Assembly: GCF_900112675.1 (NCBI RefSeq)
Contig: NZ_FOMQ01000001.1
Coordinates: forward strand, 62,001-126,000
Source of the DNA: Paracidovorax konjaci
Lineage (GTDB): Bacteria; Pseudomonadota; Gammaproteobacteria; Burkholderiales; Burkholderiaceae_C
Length of the DNA stretch: 64,000 nucleotides
Reading direction: 5' to 3'
The position numbers were made by a program, and so were the translations under genes. This document shows, piece after piece, positions 1 to 7,325 of this stretch. Positions within the stretch are counted from its first letter, which is position 1; each line of letters starts with the position of its first letter. The notes beneath the pieces are model-generated. The model did no database searches and was not told where the DNA came from. It was given only the letters and a program-made list of their open reading frames with translations.

Positions 1-389
1 TGTTCGGCGGCTCGGCCGGCGGCTCCATCGGCGGCTACCAGAACACCTCCCAGGGCAAGGTCATCACGGCCGCGTTCATGGATGCCTACAACCAGATGGT
101 GGTGGCGCTGCGCAACTACAAGGCGCAGAGCGTGCGCGGCCAGGGCCTGGGCGGCGGCGGCCGGCTGGGCGTGGACGGCGGCGCGGCCCCGTCGCAGACG
201 AAGGCCGGCACGGCGATGTCGGTGCGCGAGGCGCAGTCGCGGCTCAATGCGCTGGGCTACGACGTGGGCGCGCCGGACGGCGGCATGGGCCCGAAGACGG
301 CGAATGCGCTGCGCACCTACCAGAAGGACAAGGGCCTGCCCGTGACGGGCCGGCTCGATACCGCGACGGCGGATGCGCTGTCGCGCTGA
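1..389 (+). CDS. 3' part of a peptidoglycan-binding envelope protein (CsgG-like plus PG_binding_1)
   Basis: The gene enters from the left edge in the frame starting at base 3, so only the last 128 residues are visible. The first part contains GGYQNTSQGKVITAAFMDAY-type sequence, which resembles the end of CsgG/HfaB-type outer-membrane assembly lipoproteins. A Gly/Ala-rich linker follows. The last ~55 residues (from SVREAQSRLNALGYDVG to the end) form a classic PG_binding_1 module with the G-x-P-D-G-x-x-G-P-x-T signature and would bind cell-wall peptidoglycan. The PG-binding call is firm. The CsgG assignment is tentative because the diagnostic N-terminus lies outside the window. The gene converges with the toxin gene on the other strand, 42 bp away. 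Confidence 0.7.
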   Translation, partial: FGGSAGGSIGGYQNTSQGKVITAAFMDAYNQMVVALRNYKAQSVRGQGLGGGGRLGVDGGAAPSQTKAGTAMSVREAQSRLNALGYDVGAPDGGMGPKTANALRTYQKDKGLPVTGRLDTATADALSR

Positions 390-431
390 GGCCCGGTGGG
401 CCGGCATCGCCGCGGTGCGGTGCCGGATCGA

Positions 432-1217
432 TCAGGGCCCGTCGGCGGCGGGTTGGAACGACTGCCACAGCGTGGTTCCGGTAAACCACGCCGGCAAGGC
501 CGATGCGTGTACCGTCAGTTCGTTGCCCTCTTGGATCTCTGCGATCCACTGGTGTTCGGAGCCCGAGTTGTCGAACACGTAGGCACGGTTTGCCGCAGTG
601 CATGCGTCATTCAACAAGGCAATGGACCGTTGATAGCGTTCAAGGATCTTGTTCTCGGGAACGTCGTGGCCGCCCTGTTCCACGCGCAGCCGCACCCGTG
701 CGACGTTGATGGCAGGGTCGTCCGTGGCAACGAAGTAGAGATAGGTTCGGTAGCCGCTGGCTCGCGCCTCTTCCATGAAATCGATCTTGTCGGAAGAGGA
801 CATGACGGTTTCGAAGGTGAAGGTGCTGCCCTGCGCCAGCAATTGGCGCCTGACCGCATCGGCCAGCACTGCCGCGACATAGGAGTTTGCCCAACGGGTG
901 GGCAGATGAAGCAGGTTTGCTTCCGCGACACGGAGCGTCTGTGCCGCGCCGTCCAGACTGTGTTGACGGAGCAGCCCGGATGCGGCCAAGTGGCCTCGCA
1001 GTTGCTGTTCCAGCATGACCGCATCGCCTGTCAGCCCGAAATCAGCCAGATCCAGCGTGCCGGTGGCCCGCAGGCTCTTTTCGATCTCGTCAGCATTCAC
1101 GTAAGCGCCAATCCATTCTGGGCGCAACATCTCCTGGATCGTGCTCTTGCCGGACCCGTTGGGACCGGCGATGACCCGTAGCCGTGGTTGGTGGGGACTG
1201 CCAGCGGTGTTCACCAC
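432..1217 (-). CDS. Zeta-toxin-like P-loop kinase
   Basis: A 261-residue protein with Walker A GPNGSGKS at residues 18-25, the downstream NADEI motif (about 41-45) and a TFTFETVMSS segment (around residue 135). All three are typical of the zeta/PezT and related AAA-type kinase fold. Characterised zeta toxins phosphorylate UDP-N-acetylglucosamine and block cell-wall synthesis; whether this protein shares that substrate is inference. Its ATG overlaps the stop of the upstream small gene by 7 bp, so the two are probably translationally coupled, the usual antitoxin-first order. It could alternatively be one of the uncharacterised zeta-like ATPases with no toxic role. Confidence 0.75.
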   Translation of the reverse strand: MVNTAGSPHQPRLRVIAGPNGSGKSTIQEMLRPEWIGAYVNADEIEKSLRATGTLDLADFGLTGDAVMLEQQLRGHLAASGLLRQHSLDGAAQTLRVAEANLLHLPTRWANSYVAAVLADAVRRQLLAQGSTFTFETVMSSSDKIDFMEEARASGYRTYLYFVATDDPAINVARVRLRVEQGGHDVPENKILERYQRSIALLNDACTAANRAYVFDNSGSEHQWIAEIQEGNELTVHASALPAWFTGTTLWQSFQPAADGP

Positions 1218-1522
1218 CGGTCGTGGCTGCGCAGCGCAGTAGAACCTGGTTTGCGGGTGAAGCGGGCGCCTTCTCGCACAGGCGTGCTGCTGGGCAACTG
1301 CTTCAGGACACGGACGCCGCCATCCGCACGTTGCTCCACCAACTGACCGTCGAGGGCCGTCAGGATGACGGCACCGGGTTGGCGGAGGGCTCGTTCATGG
1401 GCGCGCCGCCCGGCCTCGGCGGCCAGTTCCGGGATGCGGGCCTCGGCCGCCTGCATGGATGCTTCGCTGAGTGGGGGAGTGCGTTGCATGGTGCGCGTGT
1501 CGGGTGGGATGGAGGGAGCCAT
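1211..1522 (-). CDS. Small partner protein, probable antitoxin of the zeta-like toxin
   Basis: A 103-residue protein from an ATG at 1522; another ATG at 1489 would give 92 residues, and neither has a clear Shine-Dalgarno sequence. The centre is helical (SMQAAEARIPELAAEAGRRA) and is followed by AHERAL, a short beta-rich stretch ending LVEQRADGGVRVLKQLP, and a basic tail. I do not recognise a named domain. The AHE-R-A-L...G...LVE...DG...VLK layout resembles small proteins I recall beside zeta-type kinases in proteobacteria. Its overlap with the kinase gene and its upstream position are the main reasons for calling it an antitoxin. Confidence 0.5.
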   Translation of the reverse strand: MAPSIPPDTRTMQRTPPLSEASMQAAEARIPELAAEAGRRAHERALRQPGAVILTALDGQLVEQRADGGVRVLKQLPSSTPVREGARFTRKPGSTALRSHDRW

Positions 1523-1583
1523 TGTGCACGCATCGCACGCTTGGGCCGTCCTTACCGCCCTTCGCCCACACCAGGGCATGCCG

Positions 1584-2663
1584 TTACCGGCGCTCGCGTC
1601 CGATCGCCGGTTCGCTGCCCACCGTTCCAGGTTCCCGTGTGATCCCGAGGAAGTGGTCCAGCATATGGAAGTGGTCCTCGAAGAACGCTTCCTCCAGCGC
1701 GGCCAGCGCCGTGATCGGCAGCCATTGCACCTGCGCCGCGTCGTCGTCCGCGCGCACGTCGGGGAAGGCGTCGCCGCCTAGGTCGAAGTAGTGGGCGTGG
1801 GTGATGGTGCGGCCGCGCTGGCTGCGGTCGGGGTGGTCGAACACCGCCACTTCGCGCAGCGCGGCGCGCATGCGGGCCTCGGGCAGTTCGCAGTGCGTTT
1901 CCTCGGACAGTTCGCGCAGGCACGATTGCCACACGGTCTCGCGCTGCTCGATGAAGCCGCCCGGCGCGGCGAGCTGGCCCTTGCCGGGCGCGTGCGCGCG
2001 GCGGATGACCAGCACGTGGTCCTGGCAGCGCAGCACGGCGTCCACGGTGACGAACACGGGCGGGTAGGGCGCCTGCGCCCAGGCCTCGCGGTAGCCGCGC
2101 AGCATGCGCCATTCCTCCTGCAGCGCCGCGTAGTGCGGCCCTGCCGAGAAGGCGCGCAGGAAGTCGAGCGTGCTGTCCGGCATCTGCCCGGCCAGCGGCC
2201 CCAGGGCCGTGAGCAGCGTGTCCGGCGTGGCGCCGAAGACCGCGTCGCGGATGGCGGTGGCGTCGATGCTGCCCTGGCGCTCCATGGGGATCAGCTGCCA
2301 GCCCGGGAAGGCGCGCAGGTAGCTGCTCGTGGCGTCCTTGAAGTGGCCCACGAGGCCGATGCGCGCATCGGGACGCGTGTGGCGCGACACCGCCTGCAGC
2401 ACCGCGGCCACCCAGGCGAGTTCGTTGTAGTGGTCGCGCACGGGCAGCACGGTGAGGCGCGCGCGGTCGGCCTCGGGCAGGGCGTTGCGCAGCATGGCCT
2501 CGCGTTCCTGCCAGGTGAACGGGTTCTTGGGCGAGCGCGCCTGCCAGGCCGATCCCATGATGACGATGGCGCCGTGCGCGCTGTCCAGCGCGCGGCGCAG
2601 CAGGGCCAGGTGGCCGTTGTGGACGGGCTCGAAGCGCCCGATGAGGATGGCGGTGTCGTACAT
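1584..2663 (-). CDS. nadM: Bifunctional nicotinamide-nucleotide adenylyltransferase / Nudix hydrolase
   Basis: A 359-residue two-domain enzyme. The N-terminal nucleotidylyltransferase domain starts MYDTAILIGRFEPVHNGH, with the GRFxPxHxGH ATP-binding motif at residues 9-18, and fits NadM. The C-terminal half carries a Nudix box (GGFIEQRE...RELSEET), with His in place of the usual final Gly. Fusions of this kind occur in Synechocystis and Francisella: the NadM part makes NAD or NaAD from the mononucleotide, and the Nudix part hydrolyses ADP-ribose-like compounds. It is the last gene of the NAD salvage cluster. The ATG at 2663 was chosen because the motif begins immediately; a longer reading frame upstream is low-complexity and lies within the spacer. 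Confidence 0.9.
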   Translation of the reverse strand: MYDTAILIGRFEPVHNGHLALLRRALDSAHGAIVIMGSAWQARSPKNPFTWQEREAMLRNALPEADRARLTVLPVRDHYNELAWVAAVLQAVSRHTRPDARIGLVGHFKDATSSYLRAFPGWQLIPMERQGSIDATAIRDAVFGATPDTLLTALGPLAGQMPDSTLDFLRAFSAGPHYAALQEEWRMLRGYREAWAQAPYPPVFVTVDAVLRCQDHVLVIRRAHAPGKGQLAAPGGFIEQRETVWQSCLRELSEETHCELPEARMRAALREVAVFDHPDRSQRGRTITHAHYFDLGGDAFPDVRADDDAAQVQWLPITALAALEEAFFEDHFHMLDHFLGITREPGTVGSEPAIGRERR

Positions 2664-2810
2664 GGATGGCGGGTGCGAGGGTGGGCGGCGGTGCGCGCCG
2701 CCCGGAGGTGCGGCACGGTGCGCGCGGGACTGCGGGAAATGTAGCCTTCTTGCCGGCGGCGGGCCCCGCGGTGCGGCGGCCAGGGCCTGCCGCGGTGTGG
2801 GGGAAGGCAT

Positions 2811-2867
2811 CGGAATGGCCGGATGCCGCCGTTTTCATTGAATAGTTTGCTATTTATTCAATAGCAA
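2811..2867 (+). repeat. Intergenic dispersed repeat, copy 1
   Basis: The conserved 31-nt core is at 2823-2853. The 3' hairpin is perfect: TTGCTATT (2847-2854) pairs with AATAGCAA (2860-2867) around a 5-nt loop. A competing stem ATTGAATA/TATTCAAT also exists. The copy lies between nadE and nadM, antisense to both. Confidence 0.85.
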
Positions 2868-2879
2868 TAGCGGTTCCTT

Positions 2880-4580
2880 TCAGACGTACTTCGCCGCGAT
2901 CGGCATCTGCCGGCCATTGCCGAACGCCTTGGCGCGCACGCGCAGGATGGGCGGCGCCTGGCGGCGCTTGTATTCGTTGCGCGCGATCATCTGGCGCACG
3001 CGGTGCACCAGCGCGCGGCCGGCCTCGTCGTGCTGCAGTTGCACCGAGAACGCGCGCGCGGCCTCGTACTCGGCGTGCGAGAGGCCTTCGCCTTCGATGA
3101 TGAGCTTGAGCACCTGGTCCAGCACGGGGTAGGGCGGCAGGCTGTCCACGTCGCGCTGGCCCGGGGCCAGCTCGGCCGAGGGCTCCTTGTCGATGATGGC
3201 CTGCGGGATCAGCTCGCGCCCGGCATGCGCGTTGACGTGGCGCGACAGCTCGAACACCTCCGTCTTGTAGAGGTCGCCCAGCAGGCCCAGGCCGCCGTTG
3301 GTGTCGCCGTAGAGCGTGCAGTAGCCCACCGAGATCTCCGACTTGTTGCCCGTGGTGAGCAGCAGGTGGCCGAAGGCGTTGGAATACTCCATCAGGATGG
3401 TGCCGCGGATGCGCGCCTGCAGGTTCTCGAGCGGCAGGCCCTGGAGCGGCTGGCCGAAGCTCTCGCCGAACTGCGCGGCATAGCCCGCCACGAGGTCCGC
3501 GATGGGGTGCGTGTGCAGCCGGATGCCGAGGTTCGCGCACAGCCGCACCGAATCGTCCACGGAGCCGCTCGACGAGAAGCGCGATGGCATCGTCACGGCC
3601 ACCACGTTCTCCGGGCCCATGGCCTCGGCGGCGAGCGCCAGCGTGAGCGCGCTGTCGATGCCGCCCGAGCTGCCCACCACCACCTGCCGGAAGCCGCAGC
3701 GCCGCGCATAGTCGCGCAGCCCGAGCACGATCTGCTGGCGGTAGAAGTCCATCGTGGGCAGGCCCTCGGCAGGCACCGGCGGCAGCGCGCCGCCGTCCTC
3801 GGCGAGGAAGCGGCCGTCCTCGAGCCGCAGCGTGCGCACGTCCTCGGCGAAGCGCGGCGCCTCGAACACCACGCCGCCTTCGGGCTCCACGGCGAACGAT
3901 GCGCCGTCGTAGACGATCTGGTCCTGCCCGCCCACCTGGTTCACGTAGACCACCGGCAGGCCGTGGCGCCGCGCGGCATCTCCGAAGACCTGGTGGCGCA
4001 CCTCGCGCTTGCCGATGTGGCTGGGGCTCGCGTTGATGCTCACCACGAGGTCGGGCGCCGCGTCGGCCACGCGCTGGAAGGGGTTGGTGGCGTAGTCGGC
4101 CACGGTGTCGTTCCAGCCGTCCTCGCAGACCAGGAAGCCGATCTGCGCGTGGCCGATGCGCAGCACGCGCGCCACGTCGGGGCCGGGCTCGAAGTGGCGG
4201 CGCTCGTCGAAGATGTTGTAGGTGGGCAACAGCTGCTTGGCATAGGTGATCCGCACCTCGCCGCCCTGCAGCACCAGCAGGCTGTTGTGCAGGCGCTTGC
4301 CGGGGCCCTGGGCGCGCGTGGGCGTGCCCACCACCCAGTGCAGGCCCGGCGTGGCGCGCGAGGCTTCCTGCAGCGCGGCGATGCCGGCGTCCACGCGCTC
4401 CATGAAGCCGGGCTCCTCGAGCATGTCGCCGGGGTAGTAGCCGCACAGCGCGAGTTCGGTGAACACGACGAGGTCGGCCCGGGCCTGCGCGGCGCGCTGC
4501 GCGGCCTCTACCATGCGCTGTACGTTGCCTTCGATGTCGCCCACGGTGAAGTTGAGCTGGGCGAGGGTGATTCGGAGCAT
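2880..4580 (-). CDS. nadE: Glutamine-dependent NAD+ synthetase
   Basis: A 566-residue enzyme catalysing the last step of NAD synthesis: amidation of nicotinate adenine dinucleotide with ammonia from glutamine. The N-terminal nitrilase-type glutaminase domain (about residues 1-270) shows FTELALCGYYP with the catalytic Glu and FLVCEDGWND with the nucleophile Cys. The C-terminal synthetase domain has the ATP-pyrophosphatase P-loop VVGSSGGIDSAL. The length suits the two-domain form, which needs no separate ammonia source. It lies 57 bp downstream of pncB and upstream of the NadM-Nudix gene, on the same strand. Confidence 0.97.
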   Translation of the reverse strand: MLRITLAQLNFTVGDIEGNVQRMVEAAQRAAQARADLVVFTELALCGYYPGDMLEEPGFMERVDAGIAALQEASRATPGLHWVVGTPTRAQGPGKRLHNSLLVLQGGEVRITYAKQLLPTYNIFDERRHFEPGPDVARVLRIGHAQIGFLVCEDGWNDTVADYATNPFQRVADAAPDLVVSINASPSHIGKREVRHQVFGDAARRHGLPVVYVNQVGGQDQIVYDGASFAVEPEGGVVFEAPRFAEDVRTLRLEDGRFLAEDGGALPPVPAEGLPTMDFYRQQIVLGLRDYARRCGFRQVVVGSSGGIDSALTLALAAEAMGPENVVAVTMPSRFSSSGSVDDSVRLCANLGIRLHTHPIADLVAGYAAQFGESFGQPLQGLPLENLQARIRGTILMEYSNAFGHLLLTTGNKSEISVGYCTLYGDTNGGLGLLGDLYKTEVFELSRHVNAHAGRELIPQAIIDKEPSAELAPGQRDVDSLPPYPVLDQVLKLIIEGEGLSHAEYEAARAFSVQLQHDEAGRALVHRVRQMIARNEYKRRQAPPILRVRAKAFGNGRQMPIAAKYV

Positions 4581-4637
4581 GTCGGTTCCTTGGCTGGGGA
4601 AGGGGTAGAAGACGGGAGAAAAGCGCCGGGCGGGCGC

Positions 4638-5834
4638 TCAGGCGCCGGGCGGCAGGCCGAACACCTGCCGCAGGTAGGCCAGGTAGGTTTCATCGTCGCA
4701 CAGCGTCTTGCCCGGGCTGTCGGACAGCTTCGCCACCGGCTGGCCATTCGCACGCACGATCTTCATCACGATGTTGAGCGGCGTGGGGCCCATGTCGTTG
4801 CTGAGCTGCGTGCCGATGCCGAAGCCCAGCTGCACGCGGTCGCCGAAGTGGCGGTAGAGGGCCAGCGCACGGTCCACGTCCAGCCCGTCGGAGAACACGA
4901 GCCGCTTGCCGTGCGCGTCGATGCGCAGCCGCGCGTAGTGCGCCAGCGCCTTCTCGCCCCAGGCGACGGGGTCTCCCGAGTCGTGCCGCAGGCCGTCGAA
5001 GAGCTTGGCGAAGTAGAGGTCGAAATCCGCGAGGAAGGCGTCCATGCCCACGGTGTCGGTGAGGGCGATGCCGAGGTCGCCGCGGTACTCCTGCACCCAG
5101 TCCTCCAGCGCGGCCTTCTGGAAGTCGCGCAGCCGCACGCCGAGCGCCTGGTAGGTCTGCAGGTATTCGTGCGCCATGGTGCCGATGGGCACGAGCTGCA
5201 GGTCCATCGCGAGCCGCACGTCCGACGTGCCCTTGAACCACTGCGGCACCTCGGTGGCGAAGGCCTGCACCACCTCGCGGTGCCAGTCGCGCCCCCAGCG
5301 GCGGCGCACGCCGAAGTCGAACATCTGGAACGGGTGCGCGCGCGGCGCCTCGGCGGCGAGCGCCTGCACGCGGGCGATCTTCGCGGCCAGGCGTCGGCGG
5401 CCTTCGGCCAGGGCCTCGGGCGCGCTGCCCAGCCGGCGGAAATACAGCTCGTTCACGATGGCCAGCACGAAGATCTCGAAGCCCATCACGTGCACCTGCG
5501 GGCCGCGCGCCACGATCGACAGCAGCGGCCCCTCGGCCCGCGCCTCGATGAAGGCGCGCTGGAACTGGAAGATGCGCAGGAAATCGACGAAATCGCTCTT
5601 GATGTAGCGCAGCCCGGCGAGGTACTCCAGCTCGGCGGGCGTGAAGCGCAGCGCGCAGAGCGCGTCGAGTTCGGCGTTCACCTCGGGCAGCAGCTCGGCG
5701 AGCGGGAAGGCCGGCGTGTTGCGGCAGACGAAGCGGTACTCGGCCTGCGTCTGCGGGTGGCGGTGCAGCAGCGCCTGCCACATGGTGAACTTGTAGAGGT
5801 CGGTGTCCAGCAGGCTCCGGATGATCGGGGTCAT
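4638..5834 (-). CDS. pncB: Nicotinate phosphoribosyltransferase
   Basis: A 398-residue enzyme converting nicotinate and PRPP to nicotinate mononucleotide in the Preiss-Handler salvage route. Family features are the [11 protein letters not shown] opening, the GTMAHEYLQ segment, and FSDGLDVD with [11 protein letters not shown] near the C-terminus for phosphate binding. The ATG at 5834 is preferred over an in-frame ATG at 5864 because an AGGAG sits 8 nt before it and the family sequence begins there. The upstream spacer holds a copy of the dispersed repeat, so the ribosome-binding site lies just beside the repeat hairpin. Confidence 0.96.
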   Translation of the reverse strand: MTPIIRSLLDTDLYKFTMWQALLHRHPQTQAEYRFVCRNTPAFPLAELLPEVNAELDALCALRFTPAELEYLAGLRYIKSDFVDFLRIFQFQRAFIEARAEGPLLSIVARGPQVHVMGFEIFVLAIVNELYFRRLGSAPEALAEGRRRLAAKIARVQALAAEAPRAHPFQMFDFGVRRRWGRDWHREVVQAFATEVPQWFKGTSDVRLAMDLQLVPIGTMAHEYLQTYQALGVRLRDFQKAALEDWVQEYRGDLGIALTDTVGMDAFLADFDLYFAKLFDGLRHDSGDPVAWGEKALAHYARLRIDAHGKRLVFSDGLDVDRALALYRHFGDRVQLGFGIGTQLSNDMGPTPLNIVMKIVRANGQPVAKLSDSPGKTLCDDETYLAYLRQVFGLPPGA

Positions 5835-5840
5835 CTGTTT

Positions 5841-5898
5841 TGCTCCTATAAAGATAGCAAACAATCCAATGGAATCGGCGGCATCAGGCCAAAAGCTC
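5841..5898 (-). repeat. Intergenic dispersed repeat, copy 2
   Basis: The core is at 5884-5854 on the minus strand, reading ATGCCGCCGATTCCATTG onward. The TGA stop of pncA overlaps the first bases (TGATGCC). The 3' hairpin is imperfect, with a one-base bulge, and merges into the Shine-Dalgarno region of pncB. Confidence 0.8.
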
Positions 5899-6750
5899 TG
5901 TGGACTGCGCGAGCTGCACGCCCTGCGATCGCATGGCGTCCAGGAAAGCGCCGTGCTGCGCCTCGAAGCCGCGCACCGGGCTCATGCAGTCGGTGAGCAG
6001 CACCACGCGCGACGGCGTCCAGCCCGGCTGCAGGCGCGGCAGGTGCTGCACGATGTGCTCGGTGGTGGCGCGCACGCAGTGGCTGCTGGCCTCGCCCGCG
6101 ATCACCAGGCGCCCGGCCGTGGCCAGGCGCTGCAGCAGCGGCAGGTTGAGCGTGGTGCCCGGGTCCTGCGGATCGGGCACCTCGGCCTCGATGGCGCTGT
6201 AGTGCTCGGTCCAGGGGTTCATGCCCTTGAACACCGCATGCACGGCCTGCCCCTGCACGGCCTGCCACTGCGCGCAGGCGGCCAGCAGGTCGGCATGCAC
6301 GCCATGGCCCCAGCTGCCGATCTCGCAGTGCACGGGCCAGACCATGAGCGTGTAGCGCCCCTGCGCCTCCAGCGCGTCCAGGTAGGCCAGCACGCGCGGC
6401 AGGGCGGTGGCGTCGCGCGGCGTGAAGTCGCCGGCGCGCACCTGCGCGGCGGTGATGGGCGTGAACGGCGCCACGTCCGCGCCGCCGCCCGCCCGCCAGA
6501 AGAGCGGGTGCGCCACGTCGTAGCGCTGGTGCGAATCGAGGGTGACGGTCACCGCGCCGAGCTGCGGCGCCACGCGGCGCACGAAGGCGGCCAGGCGCTG
6601 CAGGTCGCCGTGCGCGCCGGCCACGGGCAGCGAAGGCGCGAGGCGCTGGCCGGAAAGGGGATCGGCCGGGCACCACGCGGCCGGCAGATCGCAGAAATCG
6701 TTCTGTGGGTCGATGGCCAGCAGGTGGAGGGCGGCAGGTGGGTGGGTCAT
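5884..6750 (-). CDS. pncA: Nicotinamidase/pyrazinamidase-type cysteine hydrolase
   Basis: A 288-residue isochorismatase-fold hydrolase. The catalytic triad can be read as Asp14 in [10 protein letters not shown], Lys in [15 protein letters not shown] and Cys in SSHCVRAT. Metal ligands are likely in [13 protein letters not shown] (Asp, His, His). It would deaminate nicotinamide to nicotinate, feeding pncB directly downstream. It is longer than the ~210-residue E. coli enzyme because of insertions after the first strand and around the metal site, so a related amidase activity is possible. The neighbouring pncB and nadE make nicotinamidase the best reading. Confidence 0.9.
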   Translation of the reverse strand: MTHPPAALHLLAIDPQNDFCDLPAAWCPADPLSGQRLAPSLPVAGAHGDLQRLAAFVRRVAPQLGAVTVTLDSHQRYDVAHPLFWRAGGGADVAPFTPITAAQVRAGDFTPRDATALPRVLAYLDALEAQGRYTLMVWPVHCEIGSWGHGVHADLLAACAQWQAVQGQAVHAVFKGMNPWTEHYSAIEAEVPDPQDPGTTLNLPLLQRLATAGRLVIAGEASSHCVRATTEHIVQHLPRLQPGWTPSRVVLLTDCMSPVRGFEAQHGAFLDAMRSQGVQLAQSTELLA

Positions 6751-6792
6751 GGACGGCTCCGTTCAGGGCGATGGAAGAAAGGCGTTGAGGCG

Positions 6793-6826
6793 ATTGTAGA
6801 CAGTTAGTTTATTAATGCAACTAACT
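6793..6826 (-). promoter_or_regulatory. Promoter and overlapping inverted-repeat operator of the NAD cluster
   Basis: On the minus strand a -35-like TTGCAT (6820-6815) is followed after 16 bp by TACAAT (6798-6793), placing the transcript start about 36 nt before pncA. A perfect inverted repeat, AGTTAGTT (6802-6809) and AACTAACT (6819-6826), covers the -35 and spacer, as a repressor site would. NrtR, a Nudix-derived repressor of NAD genes in many proteobacteria, is an obvious candidate. No regulator gene is in the window, so its identity is inference. Confidence 0.65.
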
Positions 6827-6870
6827 ATCCCGCCCGTCGGCGCACCGCCTGCCTGGACGCCGTGCGCGGC

Positions 6871-6932
6871 AAAACGCCCATGCCCGGGCCGACAGTGCCA
6901 CCGCGAGGTGGCCGCCGGCCCGGGCATGGGCG
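6871..6932 (-). terminator. Strong intrinsic terminator of the DUF1328 gene
   Basis: Perfect 16-bp arms, CGCCCATGCCCGGGCC (6875-6890) and its complement (6917-6932). The loop contains a nested GCCACC/GGTGGC stem. On the minus strand it is followed by TTTT. Confidence 0.8.
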
Positions 6933-6980
6933 TGCGATGCAGTGCGGGCGCCGGGCGGCAGGTGCCGCCGCCGCGGGCCG

Positions 6981-7166
6981 TTACTTCATCACCCTCCGTG
7001 CCGCTCCCACCCCGAGGACCGCGAGCACCACGAAGACGATGGCGACCACGAGGAACAGGAAGAACAGGATCTTGGCGATGCCGGCGGCGCCCGCGGCAAC
7101 GCCGGTGAAGCCGAGCGCGCCGGCGATGAGGGAAACGATGGCGAAGATGATGGCGTACTTCAGCAT
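6981..7166 (-). CDS. DUF1328 (YtjA-type) small membrane protein
   Basis: A 61-residue, almost entirely hydrophobic protein with two membrane segments (about residues 4-28 and 31-53) joined by a short Gly/Ala turn (GAAG) and ending in a basic tail ARRVMK. Size and pattern match the DUF1328/UPF0391 family, small inner-membrane proteins of unknown function, sometimes reported as stress-induced. It appears to be a single-gene unit with its own strong terminator downstream. Confidence 0.85.
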   Translation of the reverse strand: MLKYAIIFAIVSLIAGALGFTGVAAGAAGIAKILFFLFLVVAIVFVVLAVLGVGAARRVMK

Positions 7167-7325
7167 GGCGGAGGCTCCGGTGGTGTGGTGGGCAATGGCT
7201 GCATCTTCCCGGCGCCGCCGCGCCGCGGCCGTCAGCAGGCCATGGCTCCGCCTGTAGGAAAAGGTGGGCCGGGATGCCCTGCGCCGCGCCGCGCCTTCAT
7301 GGCCTCGTCGGCCGCCGGCCAGCGC

